Part shown: piece by piece, positions 1 to 8,187 of the stretch
How the letters are laid out: each line of letters opens with the position of its first letter
Position numbering within the stretch: the first letter of the stretch is position 1
Assembly (NCBI GenBank): GCA_017939755.1
Contig: JAGBAJ010000027.1
Span: forward strand, 1 to 45,676
Direction of reading: 5' to 3'
DNA length: 45,676 nt
Source: Clostridia bacterium
Lineage (GTDB): Bacteria > Bacillota > Clostridia > TANB77 > CAG-508
Notes under the pieces: generated by a model
The model's database searches: none
The model's input: only the letters and a program-made list of their open reading frames with translations
Told to the model about the DNA's origin: nothing
Position numbers and translations under genes: made by a program

Positions 1-125
1 AAAGGAGTTTCTCCTATTGCGTTTGCCAACATATGAAACTGTTTATGTCCTAAAGCATTATACATTGTTTCTATTGAATTTTGATCATTTAAAACGCCAT
101 CAATATCAAGGAAAATTGCATTCAT
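1..125 (-). CDS. HAD-superfamily phosphatase, N-terminal part (runs off window)
   Basis: Only the first 41 codons are inside the window. The protein opens with MNAIFLDIDGVLN, the DxDGxxN motif I of haloacid-dehalogenase phosphatases, in which the first Asp is the nucleophile and the second the general acid. A GGAGG ribosome site lies 7 bases before the ATG, and the previous gene stops immediately upstream. Phage HAD proteins of this type include nucleotidases and polynucleotide 3'-phosphatases. Which one this is cannot be decided from the fragment. Confidence 0.75.
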   Translation of the reverse strand, partial: MNAIFLDIDGVLNDQNSIETMYNALGHKQFHMLANAIGETP

Positions 126-857
126 TTATAAATCCTCCAATCCGTCTGCCATTTCTTCTTCGTACTCTTCTGTCTTAATATACTCTTTAAACTCTTCATA
201 TTCTTCCATTAATGCTTTGTAATACCCATTTGGAACATTTTCTATAACTAAAGTTTTAAGATACTCATTTTTTGAAGCCTCAGCCCAAATTAACCACACG
301 TCTGGAAAAGCTTGATATTCATTAGAGTTAATATAAGCATCATCATATTGATATGCTTTTTCCATCTTATCTACATACCAATCAATATATGCCTCTCTAA
401 TATCTCCATTTGTAACATTTTCGCTATCTAAAAAATCTTCTGCTAATTGTGTTAATTTTTCTTTTTCTTCTTCTTTGACTCTAAGGATTTCCTGATATTC
501 ATCTGTATTTCTTAATATTCTTTTTTCTAGACTCTTCATAACATATTCGGCGCCAGAGTTAATAGATTTTTTAAGAGTTTCAATATTATCTACTTTTAAG
601 CTATATGTAACGGTCGTGTAATCTGAGTTTGCATAAAACAAACCAGACTTCTCGTATTTTTCTTCGTTTAATCCATCTACAACTTTAACCTTAAATGATA
701 TTTTTTCATCTCCACAAAAAATATACATTAGGCTTATAGAAATTTTAAAATTTTTGTACTCAAATAAAGTCCATTCTTTTTGCCACATTTTAGGATCTAA
801 GTAATTTTTTATAATAAAACTATAATCTATATCAAAAACCTTTATAATAGGTAACAT
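126..857 (-). CDS. Hypothetical phage protein, 243 aa
   Basis: I do not recognise this protein. It is acidic, has a Lys/Glu-rich predicted helical stretch around residues 110-150 and an acidic C-terminus rich in Glu. The ATG at 857 was preferred over GTG codons at 863 and 866 because it forms a TAATG stop/start overlap with the upstream gene, typical of coupled translation. It is the second-last gene of the primase-helicase operon inside the window. Confidence 0.75.
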   Translation of the reverse strand: MLPIIKVFDIDYSFIIKNYLDPKMWQKEWTLFEYKNFKISISLMYIFCGDEKISFKVKVVDGLNEEKYEKSGLFYANSDYTTVTYSLKVDNIETLKKSINSGAEYVMKSLEKRILRNTDEYQEILRVKEEEKEKLTQLAEDFLDSENVTNGDIREAYIDWYVDKMEKAYQYDDAYINSNEYQAFPDVWLIWAEASKNEYLKTLVIENVPNGYYKALMEEYEEFKEYIKTEEYEEEMADGLEDL

Positions 858-1333
858 TACCACCACAACCTTTCTATATTCTCACAAAACATTTCTAATC
901 CTTTTTTTAATTGTTCTTGTCTATATTGTTCAATTTCTAGTTCCCTAGCCATCCATTTATCTCGTATTTCTTTTTCTTCCTTTTTTGGTGGTTCATTTAT
1001 TGTATTCCAGTTCCAAAACATTTTGTCATCATATTCGTTTTTTTCTTGTGTTGGCTCTTTACCTTCTCTTAAATAATAAGCCATTGTTCTTAATGTGCTA
1101 CGCCAATTTGTGCTAGCAATTAATTCTATTTCTTCGTCCGATAAGTCTTCATTCTCTTCTTGTACTTTATTATATTCATACATAGGTATTCCCAGACGGT
1201 CTACGCTTGCTAGTTCTTCTAACATTTGTGGTATTACATCTAAAAACCAATAATCTATACTATAAACATCTCGATATGAGTAACCCTTTTTTATTCTTTG
1301 TTTGGCGTGTTTCAACCAATTAAAAAACCTCAA
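857..1333 (-). CDS. Hypothetical phage protein next to primase, 158 aa
   Basis: It starts with TTG inside a TTGA overlap with the primase stop codon and has an AAGGAAG ribosome site. The N-terminus is basic with aromatic residues (RFFNWLK), followed by an acidic middle and a Glu/Lys/Trp-rich end. Proteins with a similar 'YSIDYWFLDVIPQML' block occur, from memory, in many Firmicutes phages without a known role. Coupling to the primase suggests a replication-time function, but this is inference. Confidence 0.7.
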   Translation of the reverse strand: MRFFNWLKHAKQRIKKGYSYRDVYSIDYWFLDVIPQMLEELASVDRLGIPMYEYNKVQEENEDLSDEEIELIASTNWRSTLRTMAYYLREGKEPTQEKNEYDDKMFWNWNTINEPPKKEEKEIRDKWMARELEIEQYRQEQLKKGLEMFCENIERLWW

Positions 1334-2283
1334 TTTAATAACTTCCTTTCGTTATACAATTCTTTAAAAATTTCAATACCTTTATCTATTGGAGCATCTT
1401 TCGCACCAAGATAACCAATATCATCTTCTATTATATAACATTTGTTATATTTGGCAAGATTTATTAGATTTTTATCTTGTTGTGCTTTTTTATCTCTGTC
1501 TAACGCTATAACTATATCAACTCTAAGTTTTAAAAGTATTCTCATTTGTTCTTTACTAATATGAGAAGTTCCAAGAGCTACGGCATTGTTAATGCCATGA
1601 CTTTCTAGTTTCATTACGGATTTTTCTCCTTCAACTAAAATTATTTCGTTTTTCTCTAATATATCTTTTAGATGCCAATGGTAACCCCACAACAAATCAT
1701 TTCTTCCTAATGGATAATAGTAAATATATTTTGCCATACCAAACTCTTTCCATTGAGAGTGTGCAGCTCTTCCTTTAATATTTATTAATTTACCATCTAT
1801 ATCCCAAACTGGAAATACAATTCTACAGCGCTCGCTATCATAACGAACTTGATATTTTTTTAAAACTTCTTTTGAAATTCCTTCGTTTATCCAGCTTGTA
1901 ATATCTATATCCATATATTGTTCCATTATTTTGGAATCAAGTTCCACTCTTACAGGCATTACTTCTTCTTCTTTTTTTTTATACTTACGAATTATTTTCA
2001 TAATTGTATCTTCTCTTCCTAAACTTATGTGCCCATAGGAAGCTAACATCTTAATCGCTTGTTCATAATTAACTTTATGGTATTTTTGAACAAACTTTAT
2101 AACGGAGCCACCCTCCCCACACGAAAAACAATACCAACATTTTTTTTCTGGATGAACAAAAAAAGAAGGTGTTTTTTCGTTTGTAAATGGACTTAATCCG
2201 ACATACTCTTCTCCTTTTGGAGTTAGCTTAACATATTGTTCTATATATGCTAGTATATCTATTTTATCAATTAAATCTTCCAC
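1330..2283 (-). CDS. DnaG-type DNA primase, zinc-finger plus TOPRIM domains
   Basis: Makes RNA primers for the phage fork. The N-terminal region (residues about 30-60) has the DnaG zinc-binding block 'PFTNEKTPSFFV...CFSCGEGG', and a TOPRIM core follows with 'LVEGEK' (catalytic Glu) near residue 215 and 'ALDRDK' (metal-binding Asp pair). At 317 aa it lacks the C-terminal helicase-binding domain of bacterial DnaG. The usual first two zinc ligands (Cys and His of CPFH) are Ser and Thr here, while extra cysteines appear in 'CWYC'. GTG at 2283 was chosen because GGAGG lies 9 bases upstream, against 3 bases for TTG at 2289. The DnaB-like helicase gene is directly upstream. Confidence 0.92.
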   Translation of the reverse strand: MEDLIDKIDILAYIEQYVKLTPKGEEYVGLSPFTNEKTPSFFVHPEKKCWYCFSCGEGGSVIKFVQKYHKVNYEQAIKMLASYGHISLGREDTIMKIIRKYKKKEEEVMPVRVELDSKIMEQYMDIDITSWINEGISKEVLKKYQVRYDSERCRIVFPVWDIDGKLINIKGRAAHSQWKEFGMAKYIYYYPLGRNDLLWGYHWHLKDILEKNEIILVEGEKSVMKLESHGINNAVALGTSHISKEQMRILLKLRVDIVIALDRDKKAQQDKNLINLAKYNKCYIIEDDIGYLGAKDAPIDKGIEIFKELYNERKLLN

Positions 2284-2302
2284 AAACAAACACCTCCTTA
2301 TT

Positions 2303-3622
2303 TTATATTGGTAATTCCGGACATATATGCTGCTTTGCTTCTTGCATAGTCATTATTTCGCCAAAAAAGTTTATATCTATATAATCGTTATCTATTTCTC
2401 CATGGCTTTTGCCATTTCTATTCAAAGAAACAAACAACTTATATTTTCCACATTCTATGCCATCTCTACGTATTTCATCTGGCGTTTTTTCTACTATTTT
2501 AACTAATGTGCTACAATATTGCTCAATTCTATAAGATTCACCAGTATCTCCACCCCTATTGCTTTGTGCGGCCGCTATTACACTTAAATCCATAGCTCCG
2601 GCTACTTTGTTTTTAAGGAAGTTTGTAATCTTTCCTAACTCAACATAAGCATCATCGGTGTCTGGCGCCTTAATATAATCCATAATAACTAAATCAATGC
2701 CAATTTTAGAATCCCATTTTTTTATTGTGGCTTCCATAGTATCAACAGTCCACGCAGGATTATTAATATGAACAAGTGGCAATTGTTTTAAAGTTTCAAT
2801 TGCTTGTAAAACCTTTTCTTCTTCTTCCTTGGAGTCAAATTTTTGTGATTTTATTTTCCTTATACTTACTTGGCTTAACATAGCCAATATTCTTTCAGTC
2901 CAACCTAAGGTTGACATCTCACTATCTAAATATAATACATTTATGCCACTACGAGCCTTATGTATTGCTTCATTCGCTAATAAAACAGATTTACCAACCT
3001 TTCTCTTCGCTGAAAAAATAACTAATTCGCCTTTTTCGTACGTAACAAAATCATTAAGTGTCGGAAATTTAGATGGAATTCCACCACCATTTTGTGCTCT
3101 TTTTATAATTTCTGCATAAATTTTATCAATCTTTTCACCTATTAAAGATTCATCTTCGCCAGTTAAAAATTCATCTCCGATATGGTTTAATTTATCATAT
3201 ATATAATTTTGCAAAGCTCCTATATCAACATCTTCTCTTCCGCACTGATTTTCAAATGTCCTAAGTTGTTGAAGCAGTTTTCTTTTAAAAGCAAATTTCA
3301 TAACATCTTTTGATAAAGCTTTATACTCATTTGGTGTTTCACGCGCCACATATGGACTATCTGCGACAAGCTCTGCCAAATTTATATTTTGCATTATCAT
3401 TGTGTCATCTTCTGAATTTTCTATTTTTGAGGCTAAGTTAAATTCGTCTATATTCATAACACCGCTATTATATAGCTCTTTAATAATCCTAAATAAGACT
3501 TTATTAACTGGCATTGCAAAATATTCGGGTTTTAATCTTTCATTGACAACTACATATTCTGGGTGAACAATTAAAGTAGAAATTAATCCTGTTTCTGCCT
3601 GTGTGTTTTGTAAATTAGCCAA
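2303..3622 (-). CDS. dnaB: DnaB-like replicative DNA helicase
   Basis: Hexameric 5'-3' helicase that unwinds DNA ahead of the polymerase and recruits primase. The N-terminal DnaB domain spans roughly residues 1-110, then a linker, then a RecA-fold motor with Walker A SAKRKVGKS (204-212), the H1a-like acidic 'DSEMS' (about 233-237), and Walker B LVIMDY (311-316). A 'SNRGG' segment near 355 fits motif H3. Length (439 aa) is normal. The start is TTG, overlapping the end of the upstream zinc-finger gene by 8 bases. It is transcribed just before primase, the usual pairing. Confidence 0.93.
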   Translation of the reverse strand: MANLQNTQAETGLISTLIVHPEYVVVNERLKPEYFAMPVNKVLFRIIKELYNSGVMNIDEFNLASKIENSEDDTMIMQNINLAELVADSPYVARETPNEYKALSKDVMKFAFKRKLLQQLRTFENQCGREDVDIGALQNYIYDKLNHIGDEFLTGEDESLIGEKIDKIYAEIIKRAQNGGGIPSKFPTLNDFVTYEKGELVIFSAKRKVGKSVLLANEAIHKARSGINVLYLDSEMSTLGWTERILAMLSQVSIRKIKSQKFDSKEEEEKVLQAIETLKQLPLVHINNPAWTVDTMEATIKKWDSKIGIDLVIMDYIKAPDTDDAYVELGKITNFLKNKVAGAMDLSVIAAAQSNRGGDTGESYRIEQYCSTLVKIVEKTPDEIRRDGIECGKYKLFVSLNRNGKSHGEIDNDYIDINFFGEIMTMQEAKQHICPELPI

Positions 3623-4058
3623 TCAAATCTCGCCACCCTCCTTTGAATTCTTTTTTATAAACATAATCAATATTCTCGGGTTGAATTTTAACATCTTTGT
3701 ATTTATCAATTAACTCATTGTAGGCATCTATAACCTTTTGTCTTTTCATAACAATTGCCAATCCAAAAATGCTTTTAAGTGGAATTTTGTTTTTTATTAT
3801 ATAATACATAGTGAAATAAACATAGTGAGGATTAATATCTTCTTTATCTATAAAATCACTAATTTTCTTTTTAATAAACAAACCATTTTCCTCATTGGTA
3901 ACATACTCACAAAAGGCTTGAAATATTTTGTTTTTCATATGCTTTTTTTCATAGCATTGAAAATGATAATGAAGTCCACCATCTACAACGGCTTCGTCAA
4001 CATCAACAAAACCCCCTTCTTTGCAGTGTTGATATTTACATTTTCTTGTTTTCACCAT
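3615..4058 (-). CDS. Small zinc-finger protein at head of helicase-primase operon
   Basis: 147 aa with an N-terminal cluster of likely metal ligands (C-x4-C, then H-x-H-x2-C) within the first 40 residues, followed by a predicted helical domain. It is the first gene after the promoter at 4083-4111 and overlaps the helicase gene. The ATG at 4058 has AAGG 8 bases upstream and was preferred over GTG codons at 4067 and 4064. Position just before dnaB would suit a helicase loader or replication accessory protein, but no loader motif is visible. Treat function as unknown. Confidence 0.72.
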   Translation of the reverse strand: MVKTRKCKYQHCKEGGFVDVDEAVVDGGLHYHFQCYEKKHMKNKIFQAFCEYVTNEENGLFIKKKISDFIDKEDINPHYVYFTMYYIIKNKIPLKSIFGLAIVMKRQKVIDAYNELIDKYKDVKIQPENIDYVYKKEFKGGWRDLIG

Positions 4059-4069
4059 TCTCACCACCT

Positions 4070-4111
4070 TTTGACAATTCTGATTATATCATAATAATCA
4101 GACATTGTCAA
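4070..4111 (-). promoter_or_regulatory. Promoter with overlapping long dyad, replication operon
   Basis: Reading leftward, -35 TTGACA (4106-4111), a 17-base spacer and -10 TATAAT (4083-4088) match the sigma-A consensus exactly. A near-perfect inverted repeat covers spacer and -10: TCTGATTAT pairs with ATAATCAGA, and the outer TTGACAAT pairs with ATTGTCAA, spanning about 4070-4111. The start of the zinc-finger/helicase/primase operon lies about 20 bases downstream. The dyad suggests an operator. Confidence 0.85.
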
Positions 4112-5282
4112 GAATTAAGTCTTTATTTTTTGCATATTTTTTCAAAAATTCCCTCTGTTCGGAAGTTATAATCGTATTACATGATTGATAAGCCTGCTTA
4201 ATATGCCCTTCTTTGACTTCAACTGTAACCAAACTATCTTCAAGGTTGGCACGCTCTCTCATTAACACGACATGGGTTCTTCCTTCTACAATTCTATCTA
4301 TATAACTAGCAACACAATTGTGCATTTGTTGAGCCTCTCTTAAAATATCTGCTGTCGTTTTTGGTTCAATAATACAATACTTGCCATATGTATATTCTAA
4401 TGAGCCATTATATCTTTGAGCAAACAACTTTTCTTCCATATGTTTTTTCACGGCATTATAGTTTGTGCTTACTATTTTATGTTTAGAAGCCAAAAAATGT
4501 GGATATTTTTCAAATTTGCCTTTCCTATCACAAATCGTAGCTAGTTGATCCGACATTTTTACATAATCCATTAAATCATTCATAACATCTCCATAATAAT
4601 CATACCCTTCATAATCTTGTAAAAAACATAAATATTTAAGTAGAGATTTATATTCATAATTATAAGTTTCAACCAGAGTTTTAAACTCATTCCAACGACC
4701 ATAAAAGAAACTAAAATTTTGCGCAAATTCTTTATCATCGTTAAATTGAGAACAATATTTTATGCAGTTAAAAAATAAATCAGAGTCTTTCTGTAAAAAT
4801 CTTGTTATTTTCTCTGGCAACGCATACCTAGGACGCCAAGAATCTCTACAACTTTGTTTTAATGTTTCGCTTAGAGAAATTGCTCTTTGAAGAGTCTTTA
4901 AAACATCTTTTGGGAAATATGTTAAAGGAAATGTAACATCTACTCCGACTGGAATTCCCAACACCAAATATTGCTCCCAACATAAATGTTTTTTAAGATA
5001 TTTTAACACTGTTCCCATATTACTTAAATAATAACCTTCCATTGCGGCCATATTAATCATTTTATCGTAAATGGGGAACTCTTCTTCATTAATAATGTTT
5101 TTGTAATAAACGTTCGCAAAAAAAGGATTTACATTCTTAATGGTTTTTGTTTCTTTATCAGAAATTTTTTGATATTCTCCGGTATTAAGGTTAAATGAAA
5201 TCTTATATGGTAAATTCTTATTAGTAAAAACTAGGAGTTCCTTTTCTTTTTTCATAGTTATACTACATTGTTTGTTCCCCAT
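4098..5282 (-). CDS. PcfJ-like domain protein
   Basis: The last roughly 100 residues match the PcfJ family pattern: a conserved 'QQMHNCVASYIDRI' block, then 'HVVLMRE', then a strand ending in 'QAYQSCN'. PcfJ was named from a conjugative plasmid of Enterococcus, and homologues are common in phages and plasmids with no proven activity. The first 290 residues are predicted alpha-helical and not recognised. The ATG at 5282 has AGGAG 7 bases upstream, inside the end of the preceding gene, and was preferred over an upstream start at 5324. Its 3' end contains the -35 of the replication-operon promoter. Confidence 0.75.
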   Translation of the reverse strand: MGNKQCSITMKKEKELLVFTNKNLPYKISFNLNTGEYQKISDKETKTIKNVNPFFANVYYKNIINEEEFPIYDKMINMAAMEGYYLSNMGTVLKYLKKHLCWEQYLVLGIPVGVDVTFPLTYFPKDVLKTLQRAISLSETLKQSCRDSWRPRYALPEKITRFLQKDSDLFFNCIKYCSQFNDDKEFAQNFSFFYGRWNEFKTLVETYNYEYKSLLKYLCFLQDYEGYDYYGDVMNDLMDYVKMSDQLATICDRKGKFEKYPHFLASKHKIVSTNYNAVKKHMEEKLFAQRYNGSLEYTYGKYCIIEPKTTADILREAQQMHNCVASYIDRIVEGRTHVVLMRERANLEDSLVTVEVKEGHIKQAYQSCNTIITSEQREFLKKYAKNKDLILDNV

Positions 5283-5535
5283 CTTTTGGCTCCTCGCTTT
5301 CTGCATTAAGCGAAACTTCAACAAGATCTATATAATTACAAATCAGTTGTTTAGTAGCAATCAATCCTTTATTTGCTCTTCTTGTTGCTCTATTTGCATT
5401 TGCAATCTGATTTTTCATATCATTTCTGTCTTTATTAATTCTCACCAAAATTTTAATAGCTCCTAAAATTGCCTTTTCTCTATTTGCATCGCTTTCGTTT
5501 GCATAATTCTGAAATATTTTTATAATTTCTTCCAT
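5263..5535 (-). CDS. Small helical hypothetical protein, 90 aa
   Basis: I do not recognise this protein. It is Asn/Arg/Lys-rich in the middle with an acidic C-terminus and is predicted to be all-helical. It overlaps the upstream gene by 16 bases and the PcfJ-like gene by 20 bases, so all three are likely translated together. Confidence 0.7.
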   Translation of the reverse strand: MEEIIKIFQNYANESDANREKAILGAIKILVRINKDRNDMKNQIANANRATRRANKGLIATKQLICNYIDLVEVSLNAESEEPKDGEQTM

Positions 5536-5930
5536 CGTAAAATTGCCTCCCTTACCTCTTCAATTTTATCTTTTAATTTCTCTTTTATTTCTTCTTTACT
5601 CATTTCGTATTCATAATATGTTGGAAATGTTGACCATTCTTCAATATCTCTTTCAACATCTGATATTAACTCTTTTGCAAATTTTTCCACGTCTTCGTAT
5701 ATAGGTACACATTCATCATCTTCTTCTTTTCTTGCATAGACTGGGAAGCCAATATAAATAGTATAAAAATATCCTTCGGCATCAAATTCTAATTCCTGAC
5801 ACTCTTCAGTTTGAAAAAAAACTATTAGTTTATCAAATAAATCAAAAGGGAAATCATTTAAATATGATATTCTTTCTTTTAGGTTTGGAAGTTCCCAGTT
5901 AGCCCAGCCAAACTTAGGTTTACTTAGCAT
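5520..5930 (-). CDS. Hypothetical acidic protein, 136 aa
   Basis: Unrecognised. An aromatic-rich N-terminal half (several Phe/Trp/Tyr) is followed by a charged Glu/Lys helix at the C-terminus. An AAGGAGG ribosome site lies 7 bases before the ATG. It sits in the same minus-strand operon as the PcfJ-like gene. Confidence 0.75.
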   Translation of the reverse strand: MLSKPKFGWANWELPNLKERISYLNDFPFDLFDKLIVFFQTEECQELEFDAEGYFYTIYIGFPVYARKEEDDECVPIYEDVEKFAKELISDVERDIEEWSTFPTYYEYEMSKEEIKEKLKDKIEEVREAILRWKKL

Positions 5931-5932
5931 TA

Positions 5933-6586
5933 TTATTCCTCCTTATCATATGTAAATTCAAAATACTTTTTACCTACTATAATATCTATCTCATCTTTAT
6001 ATTGTAAGCCAATAACAACAGTATCCCCACTTCCTAAATGTGTAAATTCTGCATCTGGATTTTTCATTAGATATTCTAAAGCTTCTCGAGCCCAATTTTC
6101 CGTCTGCTGTTCACTTATTTCAACACCATTGCCAAATTTAAAAAAATGTTTAGGAAATTCTAAATTTTTTTCATTAATTTTTAAGCCTTCTTCGTCCTCA
6201 ATATAAACTTCTTCATTGCAGTAACAACAATTAACATAAGGTAATCCTAACTCGCCATATTTTCTTTCGGTATAATCGTTAATATAAAATTGTTTATTAC
6301 ACATCCAACAAGTTATTTCTTTATCATTTTTTTCTTGCTTGTTTATATTTGGTTTATTAGAAAAATTAATTTTCTTTACATTAATGATTTTTATTTGATT
6401 ATTCATAGAATGTACTAAGTCAGTATCATACGCTTTACAATAATAATCTAATTTGTTTTGTATACTGTCATTTAAATTTATTATAAATTCTGTATCTTGT
6501 TGACCAGGAATAGTAATTTCTACACAGATGTCTTTACCTTCCATAATTGCTTCATTACAAATTGTAATCAAATCTGCTCTATTCAA
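5933..6586 (-). CDS. Protein with central zinc ribbon, 217 aa
   Basis: A zinc ribbon is visible near the middle: CWMC ... NCCYC, with about 28 residues between the cysteine pairs. The flanking parts are acidic and unrecognised. AGGAGG directly abuts the first ATG (6592), which is too close, so the TTG at 6586 with 6-base spacing is the likelier start. The gene overlaps the end of the upstream membrane-protein gene. Role unknown; nucleic-acid binding is possible. Confidence 0.72.
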   Translation of the reverse strand: MNRADLITICNEAIMEGKDICVEITIPGQQDTEFIINLNDSIQNKLDYYCKAYDTDLVHSMNNQIKIINVKKINFSNKPNINKQEKNDKEITCWMCNKQFYINDYTERKYGELGLPYVNCCYCNEEVYIEDEEGLKINEKNLEFPKHFFKFGNGVEISEQQTENWAREALEYLMKNPDAEFTHLGSGDTVVIGLQYKDEIDIIVGKKYFEFTYDKEE

Positions 6587-6842
6587 TGTCATCCTCCTCC
6601 TCGGTTTTTTTCGTAACCTTTTCTATAAAATCATTTGCACTAATTTTTATTTTAGCTGGCGAAGCCATAAATAAAACTAATCCAAGAGCAAAACCTTTGG
6701 CAAAAGTCCATACATATGGAATGTTAAATGCCGAAATAAATAGCGCGCCTACTCCCCACCATATTAAACCATTACCCAATAAAACAATAGTTAAAGCTAA
6801 AATAGCAATCATAATTATTTGTAAAACATTATTTATCTTCAT
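6579..6842 (-). CDS. Small membrane protein, two predicted TM helices
   Basis: 87 aa. Residues about 7-42 form a long hydrophobic stretch (IIMIAILALTIVLLG then WWGVGALFISA) and residues 51-63 form a second one, followed by a charged, acidic cytoplasmic-type tail. A GGAGTG ribosome site precedes the ATG. It lies between the FTR-like gene and the zinc-ribbon gene and overlaps both. Function unknown. Confidence 0.75.
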   Translation of the reverse strand: MKINNVLQIIMIAILALTIVLLGNGLIWWGVGALFISAFNIPYVWTFAKGFALGLVLFMASPAKIKISANDFIEKVTKKTEEEDDIE

Positions 6843-7149
6843 TATTTTCTTTCACTCCTTCTGTTGTTGTAACTTGTTTCTTTTCATAGAGCCCACAATG
6901 ACATACCCTCGCATTTTTGCAACCAAAACAAGGACATTTTGTCGCTTCTATTTTCTTTAATGCGCAAGGACAATATCCATCGTTATCTCTAATTCTCTTT
7001 AACATTTCTTTAAATGTATATGTATCTTCGGTTAATTCCATATCTTCTAATTTAAAATAGCCTAATAAAAAAGCATACTCTGAAGGTATAAACGCTTTAA
7101 AGTTATGCTTTTTACAAAATTTCAAATATTTAATATAAAGTTTAGTCAT
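6829..7149 (-). CDS. Ferredoxin-thioredoxin reductase (FTR) catalytic-chain-like protein
   Basis: The C-terminal part carries the cysteine signature of the FTR catalytic chain: CPC (60-62), CPC (72-74) and CHC (83-85) followed by GLY, with one extra cysteine at 77. The spacing CPC-x9-CPC-x8-CHC keeps the x8 of plant FTR but shortens the usual x16. In the family four of these cysteines hold a 4Fe-4S cluster next to a redox-active disulfide, passing ferredoxin electrons to thioredoxins. The N-terminal 58 residues are a helical region not found in plant FTR. The ATG at 7149 has AAAGGAGG upstream. A thioredoxin-like NrdH and anaerobic NrdD in the same genome are plausible partners. Confidence 0.78.
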   Translation of the reverse strand: MTKLYIKYLKFCKKHNFKAFIPSEYAFLLGYFKLEDMELTEDTYTFKEMLKRIRDNDGYCPCALKKIEATKCPCFGCKNARVCHCGLYEKKQVTTTEGVKENNEDK

Positions 7150-7372
7150 AATCACTCCCTCCTTTCATTGCTTCTTTTTTAAAAATTTCTTTTATGCAAT
7201 CTACACAAAGTTCTGGGTGGTTAGTATTAATATGTCTAAATTTCTTTCCACAACGAGAACACTCCCACTCAGTGAACATATCTCCACAACATTGAGTTTT
7301 GCCATATCCACAATAACTCAACGCTTCTGCCATTAAATCAATAATTTTTTCTTCTATTATGTTATTCACCAT
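7142..7372 (-). CDS. Small zinc-ribbon protein
   Basis: 76 aa with a compact zinc-binding pattern: CGYGKTQCC, CSRCGKKF and a CVDC pair. The ATG at 7372 is preferred, although a longer frame would begin with GTG inside the hairpin at 7390-7416. The ribosome site (GAGAG) is weak, so expression may depend on the structured leader upstream. It overlaps the FTR-like gene by 8 bases. Function unknown. Confidence 0.68.
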   Translation of the reverse strand: MVNNIIEEKIIDLMAEALSYCGYGKTQCCGDMFTEWECSRCGKKFRHINTNHPELCVDCIKEIFKKEAMKGGSDYD

Positions 7373-7389
7373 CTTTCTCTCTAAGTGTT

Positions 7390-7416
7390 GCGTGGCACGT
7401 CGGGGCTGTGCCACGC
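7390..7416 (-). promoter_or_regulatory. GC-rich 9-bp hairpin in leader of zinc-ribbon/FTR operon
   Basis: GCGTGGCAC (7390-7398) and GTGCCACGC (7408-7416) are perfect inverted repeats around a 9-base loop. This is exceptional GC content for this DNA. On the minus strand no U-run follows, so it is not a classical terminator. It lies 18 bases upstream of the ATG at 7372, with ACCTACCTACCTCCT (complementary to Shine-Dalgarno sequences) just 5' of it. A translational or RNA-stability control element is likely. Confidence 0.6.
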
Positions 7417-7431
7417 TAGGAGGTAGGTAGG

Positions 7432-7463
7432 TTGGTTTCTATAACCTTATACTTCCAAACCAA
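7432..7463 (-). promoter_or_regulatory. Second leader hairpin
   Basis: TTGGTTT (7432-7438) and AAACCAA (7457-7463) form a 7-bp stem with an 18-base loop, just 5' of the GC-rich hairpin in the same putative transcript. Together they make a two-hairpin leader. The rest of the 7373-7668 gap contains no credible gene on either strand. Confidence 0.45.
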
Positions 7464-7485
7464 AAAGTTTTTATGCGCCTTTAGA

Positions 7486-7514
7486 ATTATACAAAATTCT
7501 TTTAAACATGTTAT
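7486..7514 (-). promoter_or_regulatory. Putative promoter for zinc-ribbon/FTR operon
   Basis: A perfect -10 TATAAT (7486-7491) lies in the non-coding gap with a weak -35 ATAACA (7509-7514, 4 of 6 matches) at 17-base spacing. Transcription would start about 100 bases before the ATG at 7372 and include both hairpins. Confidence 0.4.
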
Positions 7515-7668
7515 GTGCCTATCGATAACAATAATTAAACAATAACGTTAAAGAATAAAAAAAGATAAAGCTTTATTCATGACAATACACAATCACCCCT
7601 GTAAACATTTTCCCAGATGTTAATTTGATAATAACCAAACTTTCATCAATAGCGCAAAGGAAAATATA

Positions 7669-8160
7669 TTAGTATTCAATAAAAGTAGTCAAATTAGCTC
7701 TGTCTATACCCATTTGAATTTTAGCCAATAAATCTCTTTGTTCTGCAACATATTTTCTACATTCTTTAGGATCATATAAAAGTTCTGTATAAATTATGCT
7801 ATCATTTCTTGCGTCAACCTTGCTAGTTAGTTGTTCTTTTCTTCCCATCATTTCTAAGTGATATTGTAACTCTTTGTTGATTAATGCCATAGCAACTAAT
7901 CCATCGGCTATTGTATAGCCAGATATTCCAATATCTGTTTCATTATTTGCTTTGTTGATAGCGCGCTTTAATGCTAAAATTTCTTCGTTAATAGTCTTAA
8001 TCTCATTTCTTGTTTTTATAAAATCATAGTCATATGTAATTTTTTCTTCTGGCGTTCTATAAACAGTTTCACATTTACTGTTTTCTTCGCCTAGAATCTC
8101 TCTTACTTCTGTATCAAGAGCCTTAACTCTTTTAATTGCTTCTGCCAAACAAATCTTCAT
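7669..8160 (-). CDS. DIP1984/septicolysin-like helical protein
   Basis: 163 aa and predicted helical throughout. The pattern 'LAEAIKRVKAL ... TDIGISGYTIADGLVAMALIN' followed by a helix ending in 'IQMGIDRANLTT' resembles the DIP1984 (septicolysin-related) family seen in Firmicutes genomes and phages. No biochemical function is established for that family, and I infer membership from memory of the motif order. An AAGGAGT ribosome site lies before the ATG. It is separated from the tRNA cluster by only 27 bases. Confidence 0.7.
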   Translation of the reverse strand: MKICLAEAIKRVKALDTEVREILGEENSKCETVYRTPEEKITYDYDFIKTRNEIKTINEEILALKRAINKANNETDIGISGYTIADGLVAMALINKELQYHLEMMGRKEQLTSKVDARNDSIIYTELLYDPKECRKYVAEQRDLLAKIQMGIDRANLTTFIEY

Positions 8161-8187
8161 AATTATAACTCCTTATCAATAAAAATT

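Noticed and set aside
2829..3119. Plus-strand open frames opposite the helicase and many other genes
   Set aside because: They mirror strong minus-strand genes, have no ribosome sites, and show the composition of antisense frames.
7416..7475. Plus-strand AGGAGGTAGGTAGG followed by an ATG
   Set aside because: The ATG at 7473 is followed by TAG after two codons, and no plus-strand frame is worth calling. The sequence is better seen as anti-ribosome-site repeats on the minus strand.
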